Positions 35,859 through 48,139 of a DNA stretch of 64,000 nucleotides are shown here, piece after piece. Under the pieces are notes generated by a model. The model did no database searches and had not been told where the DNA came from. It saw only the letters and a program-made list of their open reading frames with translations. A program made the position numbers and the translations under genes. Origin of the DNA: Reticulitermes speratus. Lineage: Eukaryota > Arthropoda > Insecta > Blattodea > Rhinotermitidae. Position 1 is the stretch's first letter, and the number at the start of each line of letters is the position of its first letter. The stretch covers positions 9,761,178 through 9,825,177 of the forward strand of contig JAJKFL010000005.1 of NCBI GenBank assembly GCA_021186555.1, in the 5' to 3' direction.

Positions 35859-36299
35859 CAATGGCTCCCAAAATGCGCTCCGCGGATCCATTCCGCGACC
35901 GGTTCCCAGGACATCCGTGGATACATTTCTCTAATGGCTACATTGAAGTTTATTTATTTTTTAAATAAAGGAATAATGCTTTGTTAAAAATAATCGCAGA
36001 ACTTCTTTAATTGGCGATATGTTTGTTTCGCGTAACCGTCAGAATATCTAATTAAGAAACTTCCTGTGCCCACGAAGCGAGCGACAGTCCTGTTAACTAA
36101 GGGCAAATGATGCAATGCATTGTTACGTATGCTATTGATATGTATTCGTAGCTATCTAAAATCAGTTCTGAGATATACATTTTTAATTTGGATATCTATC
36201 ATCCGGACACTATATTTACGTGAGCAAATGATATCAGAGTCGTTGGTTATTTTTTGAAACCAAAAGGTGTCCGCGAGCAAAAACGTTTGGGAAACACTG
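35859..36299. mobile_element. hAT-like MITE, 441 bp
   Basis: The termini CAATGGCTCCCAAAATGCG and (complement of the right end) CAGTGTTTCCCAAACG are imperfect inverted repeats of the CAGTG-TTCCCAAA type, typical of hAT elements. They are flanked by an 8-bp duplication, ctctataa (35851-35858) and ctctatag (36300-36307). No coding capacity, so non-autonomous. Confidence 0.8.
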
Positions 36300-36935
36300 C
36301 TCTATAGCAAATATATTGCACGGAATGTAGATAATAATAAACACCCCCTAGAATTCATTAGCCTAGATAGAGGATAGCATTAAAACTTAATTTAAAAGGA
36401 ATAGGTTGTTAAGTGTGAATGGCATTGGAACTGCTGAGAAATAGGAACACAAGAATGGCTTTGTGAAATTCGAGTTCCGTAAAAGGAAGAAATTCCTTGA
36501 CCAGAATAATACATGTTAACTTCTGAGGAATAAATATCGTAAATTTGAATTATCTGTGGCAGTAGCGTCACTGCACAACAATACACGAAAATATGAATTT
36601 ACACAAAATAAATCATCACGCTACATCCGTGATCAGTTCCCGCTGGCATGAAACACCTGTTGCTTTCCAGTTTTCCTTCCGAGTCCTTTTATTGTCGAAC
36701 GTTTAATTAGGCTAAGGTTTACAGCGATGTGTCACGTCATTACTGCGACCTTGGCGCGAAACGAACCGTTGGCGTAAACATTTAATTTGTGCTGCCATCT
36801 AAGATACTTAGAACCATTTTATGTGTCTTCGTATGTGTAGGAATTCTGGCTCGTTTTCGAGTTACAATGAATTCTGAGCAATAAAATTCTGTAGACATTT
36901 GGTAGAACTCTTCGGACAGGGTTTAGTCTTGAAAC

Positions 36936-37325
36936 TTGATAGTTGAGGAAGTGGGACAAAGAGGAAGGAATATAAAGTCCGGATTATTGATCAGTACCTG
37001 TTTGAATGTGCAGACAGCAGTGACCGCTAGAACAGTCAAAATGACAGTTCTGCAAAGCGCAAAAGAAAAACGTTTTAGTACAGGAAGTAATCGCAGGGTA
37101 CAAACCCCAACCCACACTACACGCATTCCTTTAAATACCTTTCAAGTTTCAAGTTATCAGTCCCAGTCTGTACACGTGCCTACGCAAAGTGGTGACACAG
37201 AGAGGATTTGTCCAAGTTTAGTCGAACGAGTTGTTACAGGTACTTGTATTACGTATTACTCACTATTTGTACTGAGTATTTATTTACAGATAGCAACAAA
37301 ACCATATGCTAGGATTACGGGATGA
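36936..37325 (+). other. 129-codon open frame of unknown status
   Basis: A complete plus-strand frame rich in Thr, Ser and Arg. It has no recognised domain, signal peptide or repeat overlap, and a GTACTTG-type weak donor near 37240. It might be chance or an exon. I do not assign a function. Confidence 0.15.
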
Positions 37326-37539
37326 ATAAATTACCAGTACAAGTATGATTAGTTAAAACTGTTTACTAAGGCCACTCAATGTGACTGGTGTCTTGTCTAT
37401 TTCTCGTAATTTCTGCTCAGATCGGAACATACGTTGGTTATGCTGAAGGTATAGTCATTGTTACATCTGCTCCTTTCATTCATTTTCAGTTATGTCAACC
37501 TCGATAATCCTAGTGCATAGACACAGACATTGGTGTAAC

Positions 37540-37800
37540 TTGGGGGGGGGGGGGGGGGTGCAAATGTCCATCCAATATTGTTTCTACCTAAGAAATTTTT
37601 TTTGGTTATTGAGTTGAAGAGGGGCAAATAAAAAATTTAGCGAGAGGGGAAAGGGGTGTATATATACTTATTAATTTATTTATTTATTAAAGGCTGATTC
37701 AAACCAATTTCCCCCTTATCCTAACTTGACTCCTTCGTAAAGTAAAGTTCCTAATACCCATGGTCGATTTTGCTCCCCCCCCCCCCACCCGCCGCAGTAT
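37540..37800. repeat. poly(G) and poly(C) tracts
   Basis: A G run at 37541-37558 and a C-rich run at about 37776-37790 form a short inverted pair of homopolymers about 230 bp apart. Assembly and sequencing errors are likely here. Confidence 0.6.
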
Positions 37801-38204
37801 TATTAGCCACGTTACGTCCATGCATAGAGGTTGCTGAGAGTGACTGCAGGAACGACACGTGCTTCTCAACATTGGAAGGAACTGTTTTTGAAATAGCAGC
37901 CTCAATCTCACAACTCAGTGTTACAAAAACTTACCATATGTGTGGTATATATTATACAGGGTGAGCGAAGACTCCATGTGCACCTGTCGGAAGTAGGATA
38001 TACTCATAGGATAGGGTAGAACTCTCAGTGAATGAATGTACAGTACTACGCCGAGAGCGCAGAGTTGGAGGGGGTTGGGACTACGTGACAGAGGTCACGT
38101 ATGCCACGTAGAGTGCCCTACTCCTATTATGGGACATTTCCACTTTCAGGACAGTGCAGCACCCTTCTTTCACCGGTGCAAATGAAATTTTCGCACACCC
38201 TATA

Positions 38205-38445
38205 TACTGCACTACAAGACGGAAGGTCGTGGGTTCGATTCTCGATGGGAGTCACTGGGATTTTTCATCGACCCCAGGGCCGACTCAGCCTCTAACAGAA
38301 ATGAGTAAAGTGTAAGGGGGGTAAAGGCAGCCGGTGTGTAGGGCTGACAACCGTCCCACCTTGTCTAGAAATTCTGGGAGCCTCAACATCTTGGAGTCCT
38401 AGGGACCTGTCCAGGCCTGCATAAGGATATCTTTACCTTTACCTA
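38205..38445 (+). mobile_element. tRNA-derived SINE, family D
   Basis: B-box-like GGTCGTGGGTTCGATTCTCG is followed by the body GACCCCAGGGCCGACTCAGC and the end GACCTGTCCAGGCCTGCATA, then CTTTACC repeats. A minus-strand partial copy of the 3' half is at 39238-39360 (GACAGGTCCCTAGGGCTCC). The A box is weak. Confidence 0.65.
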
Positions 38446-39237
38446 TATATATATATATATTAATATATATTATTGTAAATTAGCAAACGAACTCAATTTG
38501 GGACCGAACGTTTTAAAAAGTAAGATGCTCTGAAGTATTCAATTCAACAAGAAGATCTGTAGTAAAGTTGCTTAGCCGATTTATTATGCATTGAGGATCA
38601 ATTAAAGTCCAACCGTGTAACTGAAAATATAAATATAGGTATATAGTATAAAGATGACAAGAATTCAAATGTACTCATGATTAATAATTGGAAGTGACGA
38701 CACTTCAGAAACTCTGCGCCAATATTCGCACATCGCCTTAGCCCCTTAAAGCACAGTGGTTGGTACATGCACTCTATGCTTCAATGTTAACAAGGAATTC
38801 CGCTAAAATCTACTTACACACAGATTTGTACTTTTTATCGCCGGACTCAGCAATGCGACACATGCCACATCATCGGTCGATATGCAGCAACGAGCAGTCT
38901 GGCCATAAAAATATTCTTCTGCACACTTGTATAACTATCAGTATTGTTGTTTTATTTTGTTTTACTTTTTAAAATTATTTTGGATTCTGTATACGTTAAA
39001 GTTTTTCGGACACTGCCCCAAAGATTGCCATCGTTGCCTTATCTCTAAATGTCGACTTACAGAGTGTGTGCCGTACGTAGTGTGCAGACGTGTTTATGAA
39101 CTGTCGTCTACCCGAATTTATCGCCACCAAACAGAAGGCTAAACACATTTTTCGCACGGCCGCCATATTGTTACTTTACATTTTATACAAACTACTGACT
39201 TCATGATATTTTGATATTGTGCAAATTCTATTAAAAT

Positions 39238-39360
39238 GTAAAGCTATCCCTAGACAGGTCCCTAGGGCTCCAGGAGGTTGAGGTTCCCAGGGCCTCTAGA
39301 CCAACGGCACACGAAGGTAGCAATGTTGTCAGCCTTACGCACCGGCCTTTACCTGGGCAA
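39238..39360 (-). mobile_element. SINE family D, partial
   Basis: Complement of the 3' half of the element at 38205-38445, from CCAGGTAAAGGCCGGTG to the CCTAGGGACCTGTC segment. Confidence 0.6.
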
Positions 39361-39364
39361 ATAT

Positions 39365-40020
39365 AGCAGAATATTCTTGAATGTGATCTGAAAGAAAGAA
39401 GATATGAGTCTGGGAATTTGATCCAACTGGCTCAGGATATGGTTCATTGGCATGTTGTTATGATGACTGATCTTCGGGTTTCTTGCAAGTCGTAGAATTT
39501 CTTTCGTTTCCAGGAAGCTGTTTATTTAGTTTGTAAGACAATAGCAAACAAATTATTTAATATGTCAAATATCAGGTCTTCCATGCCACATATATAATAT
39601 TAAAATATATGGAATTTCAGCTGTGACATATGTATAGTGTGATGCTGCTAGTGTAAAAATTTGTTAAGTAACGTGGCGATAATTCGTGTCATTTATGTGG
39701 TTTACGTCCGAAACAACTGAATAGATTTTCACAGATTTTGGTATTGAGAGTTACATTAAAATTTATTTATTCTTATTCACTGAGTTCCTAAGGCGGCAAT
39801 AAATTCGCACAAATCTAAAGAAAAAAAGGCGAAGAAAGCGCTGTTTTCAAAATGAAAATTTACCGAAACTATAAAAACTTCAAATTTACTCTTATTCGCA
39901 ACAGACTGTGCGAGCTATACCCTTTTCAAATCGAAGTAAAATTAAAAGAAGTGCTTAGTGCACGGTCATAAATTGCTTTCCAGGGTGTGTTAATAGATAT
40001 GAAAGGAGGTTATGAGAAAT
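39365..40020. other. gene-free stretch
   Basis: No gene or element recognised upstream of the duplicated region. Confidence 0.4.
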
Positions 40021-40024
40021 CAAA

Positions 40025-40195
40025 ACGAGGAATACTTCGGTTTTCCACCGTTAGTTTCATTCCACCGGTGCTCCATTACTTGGAAAAACAAAAAACTGAT
40101 CATCTTTCTCTCATCTTCATCACAGAGTTGCACAAGAATCTTTAAGGCAGCGGTGCGTCCGTGGCTTCTGCTGCGGGGCCCTTCAATAAAAAACC
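40025..40195 (+). mobile_element. SINE family B, 5'-truncated
   Basis: Starts within the body (GAGGAATACTTCGGTTTTCC) and retains CCACCGGTGCTCCATTACTT plus the LINE-shared 3' tail to GCGGGGCCCTTCAATAAA. It lies immediately upstream of CA array 1, at the left breakpoint of the tandem duplication. Confidence 0.8.
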
Positions 40196-40223
40196 TCAGA
40201 CAGGGAAGAGAAACCGCAGAGCA

Positions 40224-40329
40224 GCGAGGGACGTCGCACACACACACCACACACACACAACACACCACACATATACACACCACACACACACCACACACAC
40301 ACATCACACACACACCACACCACACACAC

Positions 40330-40369
<40 letters not shown>

Positions 40370-40407
40370 ACACACACATCACACACACACACACCACACA
40401 ACACACC

Positions 40408-40446
<39 letters not shown>

Positions 40447-40547
40447 CACACACACACACACAACACACACACACACACACACACCACACACACACACCAC
40501 ACCACACAACACACACACACACACCACAACACACACACACACACACA

Positions 40548-40622
<75 letters not shown>

Positions 40623-40632
40623 ACACACACAC

Positions 40633-40666
<34 letters not shown>

Positions 40667-40771
40667 ACACACCACACACACCCCACACACACACCACACA
40701 CCACACCACACACCACACACACACCACACACACACACCACACACACACACCACACACACAACACCAACAAC
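40224..40771. repeat. CA array 1
   Basis: About 550 bp of (CA)n punctuated by CC doublets and AA slips. It is followed by TTTCGACAACCACCTATACC, the same flank as arrays 2 and 3. Long open frames on both strands are artefacts of the repeat. Confidence 0.95.
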
Positions 40772-41917
40772 GCAAGTTTACTTTCGACAACCACCTATAC
40801 CTGAAGTGCATGACATTTCGTAATCTGTTTCATAAGCTTTGGCAATAACTTCAATGTGTAAATTGACATCCTGCTCAACCATTCTGCCTTCTTGATACAC
40901 AATACTGTTAGTTTCTTCTTGTATCAATCCCTCTTTTCAAATATCCACTACAACACGAGATATATTCTGTTTCCCTTAATGCGCTCGGGGATATTTTTTT
41001 CAGGACCAAAATGAGCTGTAAATAATCATTACAATTATATTAACAAAACCGAGAATAAAAACTCATTGAAAATTGAAAATAAAGCAATTACTGTTTAATT
41101 AATATCGGTTTAACTTTTATAAACTAAATATACACGTGTTATCTAGATTCTTAATTGAAAACAAATATATCTGTACATCACTATGACAATCTTTTTAACG
41201 TATTCATTCTTTATGTTGCTTTGCTGGCCTTTCCTTTGTGTCCAAATTTTAAACAACTCCTTGTGCTTTAATTTTGTGTTTATCTGTAAATAATTGTGCG
41301 AAATTTTTTCGTAGTTAATTATAAATTATATAACAATAAATATATAGGTATATGTCTAAGAATATAAAGTGTATATTTATAAACATAACATACATAATGT
41401 GTAAGCTGGTTAGCCATCCACACTCTACTAACGTTTTATTAAAGTCGAAAGTGGTCACTCAAAATGTTTGATTACGTGTCAAACCGCATGATCAAATTTT
41501 CCAAGTACATGACACTAATTTATGCAGTCGTTAATATCTTCCAGAGTAGCATGTATTAGCAGTTAATTTGTTGTATAATATTAATAAAGTTTGGACTTTG
41601 AATAATGCAGAAAACGGAGCTGGATCGGCTCAGATCAATTTTACAGCTCTATGTAAATAATGAACTTAAAATTTTATGTAACAAAAAAAATCAGCATAAT
41701 ATAAATTGATATAAAAATTATTTATTTCCATTGAAATGTAACGTTTTTAATTAGTTCACAAGTTGCTTAGCTTTATTGCTCTGCACCGTAATCAATTCAC
41801 TTAATAAATTAAATTGTCACTGTAAAAATAATTAATAAAATCACTTCGAGGATTTGCTTACAAATTACTTTTCCAAACCGCTGCTACTAACAACGCTCTG
41901 TTTGTATCGGTCCCATC

Positions 41918-41967
41918 TTCAAGGGTAATGAAGTAAGACTTCTTGACCCTTGAAGATGGGACCGATA
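41918..41967. repeat. perfect hairpin
   Basis: GTATCGGTCCCATCTTCAAG then GGT is followed after a 16-nt loop by its exact complement. The right arm runs into TTGTCCCGAAACGTC, so it resembles a degenerate hammerhead-like unit with a duplicated inverted arm. Copy 3 (55806-55870) has the hairpin with several mismatches. Confidence 0.7.
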
Positions 41968-43115
41968 CGTTGTCCCGAAACGTCTGTAAATGATTATCAC
42001 TCAACGCCGCGTAATATCCCAGAAGAGCGCAGATCTCATCAACATCGCCGTGGATACCTGAAATAGCGCTCTGTTTGTTTGCCGGTACCGAAAACAAATC
42101 CATCCCAAATGTCATAAAACGTACATTTTCGTTACCCTGAGAACTTCCTGTTGCCCCTCAAGTAGATTTTTAAGAATTTTGTGGAAGTCAAGGAATTTTA
42201 ATGTTGGCCAGGTCTCGCTTAATTTGACCCAATGTACAGCGTCGCAGACGAACATCGAACCAAGGTACTCTGGATCCAATTCGACAATAGAGTCGTTTGG
42301 TTTTCCCTCAGCAGTCTGCTACACAATTGTTTTACCTGAAAACTAACAGCGCGAAGCAACTAATACACTGACCCTCAGCAGCCTGGACGTAACTGATACG
42401 CAGTCCTTATCTGAAACGTGACCGCGGGACGCAACTAGTAAACCCCGGTTGTGCCTGACCACTGTTAAAGCCAGTTTATTAGACACGTATAATTCCTTTC
42501 CCTTCCCCCTCCCCCTTCCGCCATACCATCTAACCCCATCACTTGCCTAACCCAAGACCACAGATCATCTAATATCCCAAGACCATTTCCCTTGCTTCCA
42601 CCCCTAAACCACTGGGAATGCCAGTATTCTTCCGCAGTTAATAGCCTACCCTTCGGGATGAAAAAGTTCATTATCCGTTTTCGTCCACGGGCATGTCAGT
42701 TTCCGTCCACGATGAATCCCCTATCCTTCCCGAGTAAAGCGGTCATATCCGTTTTCGTCCACGACCAACATGTACAATATTTTTTTCGTCCACGGCTCAA
42801 AATCGTGAATGAGCATAAGGCAGTTGCGGAAGACATTTGTTTCGGGCGACAGAAGATTGTTTGAAATAAAGTTGACTTAATTTAATGAGAAATCCTTTAT
42901 TAAAACAATATACTGAAACAATATAACAAATTGTTATCAAGCAATGTAGCCTTGGTTTAACGAAATTCTTAAATAAGTATAATTACAAACAGCACTAAAC
43001 TACAGGATGGGGCAGAATTCATCCATCCTTTTGATTTACGCAGTAATCTGGTAGCCCTGAGAGGAGATTGAACTAATTGTGTTATAGAGTTCAGCTAGGG
43101 ACGCCATTTAGTAAA

Positions 43116-44205
43116 ATGGATCAGTGCTCGGATGTACACCGTGCGTTCGCCGTAGAGACGTTTTTAAAAAATAACGACTCTGTGATACCAGCACAACAAA
43201 TATTCAGTCGACATTTTAATATTGGGAGATATAAAATGTTTCCTAATCGCAACACCATCAAGAACTTGGTACAGAAGTTACCACAGCTTCTGCAACAAAT
43301 AAAAACCTGAAGGCAGAGTCAGAACTGTGCGGACCCCGGAGAAAATTGAGTGAGTACGAGCCGCTATCGGTCGTAGCCCCAAACAATCAGCACGTAGACA
43401 TTCAGTTGCCCTCAACATATCGAGCAGATCGCTCTGACGGATACTTCATTCTCGTTTACTTTGTCGCCTTGTCGCCCCTACCAATTGCACATTTTGCGAG
43501 AGATGTCAGACCGTGATATTGTTTCACGAAGTGCATTTTGTGAGCAGTTTGTTACCTTAGTGAACGAACATTCAGATGTTATTCGTCAGGTGATGTCAGA
43601 TGAAGCTCACTTTGAACTGCCTGGTTGTGAATAAACAAAAGAGGAGTGGAGCTAATCCGAATGAATTGCATGTGAAACCACTTCACAGTCACAGTGGAAC
43701 AGTATGGTCTGGGATAATAGCTTTCGGTATCATTGGTCCTTATTCCTTCGAGGATAAAACTGGCAATGCTGTTACTGTGACATTTAACCGGTATGTGCAT
43801 ATGGTGAATGAATTCTTGCTTCCAGAGTTACGCCGTCGTGATATCGACCTTGCCACATTCTGGTTCCAAAAAGATGTAGCAACAGTACTTACTGCTCGGC
43901 AGTCGATGAACACCTTAAGAACTGTGTTTGAACATCGCATAATCTCCCGCTATGGCGACATTTCTTGGCCAGCCCGTTCGCCCAATCTGTCGGCTTGTGA
44001 TTTCTTTTCATGGGGCTGCTTCTAAAGCAAAGTGTTTCAGGCACGTCCGGCAGACTTACATAACCTCAAACAGAGAATTTCTAATGAAATCAATGCCACC
44101 CCACCGGCCATGTTACTTCGCGTAATGTAAAGTGTTTTGAACCGAAAGCATCAGTGCATGAGACTTGATGGGCGACATCTGACGGGTGTTACGTTTAAGA
44201 AGTAA
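43116..44205 (+). pseudogene. Tc1/mariner-superfamily transposase relic, copy 1
   Basis: Begins MDQCSDVHRAFAVETFLKNN with a helix-turn-helix region, then a DDE domain across several frames: DEAHFELP (first Asp, about 43600), WFQKDVATV (second, about 43860) and WPARSPNLSACDFFSWG (about 43970). In the last block the catalytic Asp of the usual SPDLS motif is Asn. A 4-bp deletion near 43277 relative to copy 3 and other frameshifts and stops kill it. It ends near GVTFKK and TAA at 44203-44205. Confidence 0.85.
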
Positions 44206-45091
44206 CTCTGTTATAATGTTACTATACAATGGAAGACATCTTTCATTTCACATTACTTTGAATAAATTTATTGTACTGTGGTCGAGTAGTGTGTCCTTAA
44301 AAATGATCAATGAACTCCGCCTTTTTTTAATAAAATTCTTACGTTAAGGATAATTACACCATTAATGCGGTTAACTATTCGTTTTATCACAGTTTGTTCA
44401 CACTTATAATACGTGCCATTTTCTGTATCTGTAACTAAATTTGGAAACAAATTCTAACCTAGAAATTTCTCCTCTTTCATATTTTTTAATTAAATCTTCT
44501 ACCAATCCCTTAGCAACGTGACTTCTCTTGTTGGTCACTGTAGCAGGCAAATTAAGATTTCATAATTTTACATAAATCATATTTTGTTATTCTATTAACT
44601 TAATTATTAATAAATTGATGTCGGGGTGAAGATGGTAAAAGTATTTCGAAAAGTGTGAGTGAGAAGACTCACAGGCTTTCGTTGTCAACTTCAGACTACT
44701 GCTGACAAAATATCCAGTTAGTTAAATATTACGAGACAGCATTAATCTATCCCGTTGGCGCCTAGACCGGGACGTGAAGTGGTGACGTCAGAACACCTAC
44801 GACACAGTGCATGAACAAGTGATGGGCCAACTGATCCTCTTACCTTACTGCATATCTCAGAATAAGAACAGAGTTACAAACTGTGAGCGGAGAATTTAAG
44901 AGGAGGGATCAGTTAGAAACAGTAATCGAACTTGATTGGCTAAAGAAAAAAAAGTAACATGTTACTCGAAACTAATTGGGTAAACACATTGGTGGATAGG
45001 GGTGAAAATAAAGGTTACGTCATTCAATCCGACCAAGTATGATTTGGCAACCACATACCTGGACCCTTGGTACTGTTTTCATTGAAGGGGA

Positions 45092-45351
45092 TATTTTATT
45101 CCATGGCGCGACAGCCCATAGTAGGCCAAGGCCTCCTCATTGTCGAGGCTTCACGATCACACTCAGACACACACACTCGGTAGGATTCCTCTGGACGAAT
45201 GATCAGCCCGACGCAGAGACCTCTACCTACACAACAAACAAGACTCACAAAAGACAGACATCCATGCCCCCGGCGGGATTCGAAATCACAATCCCAGTAA
45301 GCGAGCGGTCGCATACTCACGCCTTAGACCCTGCGGCCACTGGGATCGGCA
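45092..45351 (-). mobile_element. SINE family A in block X copy 1
   Basis: Minus-strand copy inserted in the TIR element. The copy at 59005-59255 occupies the identical site, so insertion predates the segmental duplication. Confidence 0.9.
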
Positions 45352-46113
45352 CCGTTCTCGGGGATGTAAATATGAGCAATAGCGGTGGACGAAAACGGAT
45401 ATACACTTCGAATGGCATGAGAGCTACATGCTTTTCTCGTGGACGAAAACGGATATGATTTTGAAGCCTTCGACTAACTGTGCACGAAAACTGATATCCC
45501 CAAACCACTCAGTCCCTTGCAGTAGGCCTGGGTGGTTGAAATTTAGTTTGGCTTTTGTAACTTAATTCCCTTTCGGTTGGCCAGGCTGGAGGATAAAGGA
45601 GTGGTCGTCAGCAACAAAGATAGGGGAGGGGAGCCGATAAAATTTACCGGGGCCTGGCGGTCCGGAAGGGGTCCCGTTGATTAGATGTTGTCTTTCTCGG
45701 TAGTATCATTATTTGTCGATTGTACAAATTAACTATTTTCAGACTCAGACCTGAGAACCGGTCTTTCCAATTTAGTGTAATGACTTCTAGCCGGTCAGTC
45801 CTTGCTCCGGGGCCCAAAAAGTTTTACACTGGGGCCTGAAGCCTCTCTCGGCGGCCCTGATAGTGGTTCATTTCCCGGCAGGGGCAAGAGATTTTATATT
45901 CTCCAAATTCTTTATCCGGGTTGTGGTCTAACCAACATCCTATAATTACGGTAGATTCTTTCGGGGGTTGCGGGGTCGGTCTAATGAGACGTGAAGGTGA
46001 TCACTGATTAGCTTCTAGTGCTAAGATTATGAATGAGTGGAGCTAACTTTCACTCCCCCATATGTCTCCATATCGTGTACAGATAACATTTAACTGTGCT
46101 TTATTATTTTCAG

Positions 46114-46219
46114 GGAACAATGATTTGGAGGAGAAAGCCTTCAAGATTTTCGCTAGGAAAAATCATAGGGACGTCGCTGAACGTAATCCTAAGTACAATG
46201 AAATGGATATAAGAAAAGT
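46114..46219 (+). CDS. HMG-box N-terminal half exon, unit 1
   Basis: Acceptor TTATTTTCAG (ending 46113) and donor GT|GTAAGA (from 46220). The exon is 106 nt and enters in phase 1: two leading bases, 34 codons and two trailing bases. The peptide (FKIFARKNHRDVAERNPKYN, then EMDIRK) matches helix 1 and the start of helix 2 of an HMG box. It lacks the usual R-P-x-N segment before helix 1: it is 15 nt shorter than its unit 2 counterpart exactly there. That segment normally wedges into the DNA minor groove, so binding may be altered. Splices to 47042 across an 821-bp intron. Confidence 0.75.
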
Positions 46220-46348
46220 GTAAGAAACACATCCATAATGGTAATGTGCTTTTAGGTTTTCACGTAGGTGGGTGTTCTTATTGTGGTCTTCTTGAATGTG
46301 ACATCGTGTAATTTAGCAGATTAAACATGCAGCTTCTATTTTTGAGTT

Positions 46349-46388
46349 CAGCCCTGAAGACAGTCTTAGTCTATTCCTCCGAAACGTT
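46349..46388 (+). ncRNA. hammerhead-like motif in HMG intron, unit 1
   Basis: CCTGAAGA, a 20-nt spacer, then CCGAAACGTTGG. Stem II pairing is poor, so this is a weak resemblance. The equivalent at 50204-50243 is nearly identical. Confidence 0.25.
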
Positions 46389-47041
46389 GGTGTACACGGC
46401 CTGAAGGTCCAAAGGGAAACTATTTCTTATTAATTTGTATGTTACCGTAATATCCAAATTTGCTATTTAAAGTAATGGAAAGACAGCGATTACTAAACAG
46501 GAAGGTTATCCACATCAAATGAAAATCACGAAAGAATATTTGCCTTCGTTCTTCCACTTAGAGATTTTAAAGTATTTCAGGAAAAGTTATATCAGCTTCT
46601 CTTGTCTCCATCATGCATGTAGCATAACCAGTGTGTCTAGCCATTAGCGTACGGACTCTTAAAAGCCCCTCGTCTCCTAGTGGCCGTACTTTTTTGGGCA
46701 TTTAAATCTTAAAATTGCAGACCTCCACAAAAACAGATATATTTTCCGCTCTATATAATATAAAATTATGAAATAAAAACTGTTTGAAAGAAAGTGAATT
46801 TCTACATTTACAGATGAAGTGTAAATTTTTAGCAATAAAACGTACTCGCGGAACTTTCTGATAAATCTTCTACAAGACATCGATTTTAATGTCACTGCAG
46901 GGATAACCTCACATTTCACAACTTATTTCCACTTCCTGAAATACGAGAGCGAAGGACAAACGTAGATGCTGAATCATTGTGTGAAATCAGTTACCCCAGT
47001 ACCCACACCTAGCTGACCGGTTTTGTTTTTTTTATTTGCAG

Positions 47042-47139
47042 GCTTCGATTGCAATGGGGATCAATGATCCCTAATGACAAAGGGACATATTTCGCCGCTG
47101 CGCTGGAAATGGAAGATAAGCACAGGCGAAATCATCCAG
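47042..47139 (+). CDS. HMG-box C-terminal half exon, unit 1
   Basis: Acceptor TTATTTGCAG (47041) and donor CCAG|GTAAGT. The exon is 98 nt: one base completing the split codon, 32 codons, one trailing base (phase 1 exit). The peptide (LRLQWGSMIPNDKGTYF, then ALEMEDKHRRNHP) is the W-containing helix 2-helix 3 part of an HMG box with the usual H-R-x-H-P end. Open frame, good splice signals, and a reading phase matching 46114-46219 support a real exon pair. Confidence 0.75.
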
Positions 47140-48139
47140 GTAAGTATTTATGCTTTATCAGCAATCACTTTATACGTCTCTTGATGCAAGAGCCAAAGCA
47201 ATGTTGTGTCTGACAATGCTGTAAATCATTATTCCCCGTCAGTTCAGATCTCTGATACTTAGCAAAGCATAAGCAGTTCAAGCCTGGATGTACTGAAGTT
47301 CTCTAATTGTACTGTCATGAAAATACAGATGGCGTAGTAGCAGCAGTAAAACACAGTACCTCGTATAATGTTTGTAAATGTAGAAAGTGAAGATAAGAAC
47401 AATTTCCATGTGAGCAGCAAAATAAATACACGTTAATGGCCTTTAGGTTGCTGAGTTTATATTACACGTTCTGCTAGCATTACCTAACCAAAATTCTCTC
47501 TCTATAATATCGATTAAATTAAATCCATAGGAGCAGAGTACTTATGTGGATGTGGGAGAATAATATTAAAACGGATCTTAGAGAAATCAGGTAATAGGAT
47601 GTGGACAGAATCCATCTGGCTCACGATAAGATCAAGTAGTGAAATGCTATGTGTGTGCAATAGCACCATAAGTCACATGACACATCGGACATTCCTGGAC
47701 AGGCTTCGTAAGGAATACCTTCCTGCAACCATTCGTTACTGCATAAACCGAATCTAAAAGAAAAGTAGCTGGCCAAAATACAGAAGCCTTCTTGTTCACA
47801 GTGTAAGACTATTAGCTAATTATTTTGCATACGTTGTTCGGGATCGAAATTTGGCCATCCTCATTACACTGTCACTGTCTCACAAGACAGAGCAAGCATG
47901 TGGGACATAGTAGTGTAGAAATGGCCTCGAATCGGTCGGGATGGTCTTAAATTATGAGGGGAGAGGTAATTTTGGGCACCTGATTAGGAAGTTGCGTAGG
48001 ATATCAGAAGCTACTGTATTGTTGTTGCTGCTGTAACTCAAGACGCTGTTATTGAGAGTGTTTAGCGAGGCGGGTGGTTCGAGTGGCGACACGTCTACTT
48101 GTATTTATGAAGTACCTTCCTCCAATCTCGACTAGAACA

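Larger units (their letters stand above)
42614..45501. mobile_element. 2.89-kb TIR element with nested insertions, copy 1
   Basis: Flanked by the 8-bp direct repeat aaaccact (42606-42613 and 45502-45509). The ends GGGAATGCCAGTATTC and (complement) GGGGATATCAGTTTTC are imperfect inverted repeats. Three subterminal copies of CGTTTTCGTCCACG-type motifs lie near each end in opposite orientation (42676-42795 and 45383-45490). These look like transposase-binding arrays. The 8-bp duplication fits hAT-like or Merlin-like elements; no own transposase was recognised. Inside are a mariner-type relic and a SINE. Confidence 0.75.
40780..45960. repeat. duplicated block X, copy 1
   Basis: About 5.2 kb collinear with 54690-59857 (copy 3) at roughly 95-97% by eye, and with 48630-48889 for its two ends only (copy 2). 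It contains the 2.89-kb TIR element, the mariner relic and a SINE. It runs into the HMG exon block without the LTR insertion, so it preserves the empty site near 45945-45955. Confidence 0.9.
45960..48130. repeat. duplicated HMG block, copy 1
   Basis: Collinear with 49789-54560 after removing the 2.58-kb piggyBac there. Intron and flanking sequence is about 92-98% identical, except for the two exon intervals, which diverge sharply. It ends in CA array 2. Confidence 0.9.

Noticed and set aside
40012..40848. Long His/Thr and Cys/Val open frames
   Set aside because: They are translations of the (CA)n array on both strands; the same happens at 48074-48673 and 54472-54713. No coding signature outside the repeat.
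41858..42115. 85-codon minus-strand frame, repeated at 55828-56016
   Set aside because: Overlaps the hairpin and hammerhead-like repeat; the copy is truncated by small indels, so no conserved coding.
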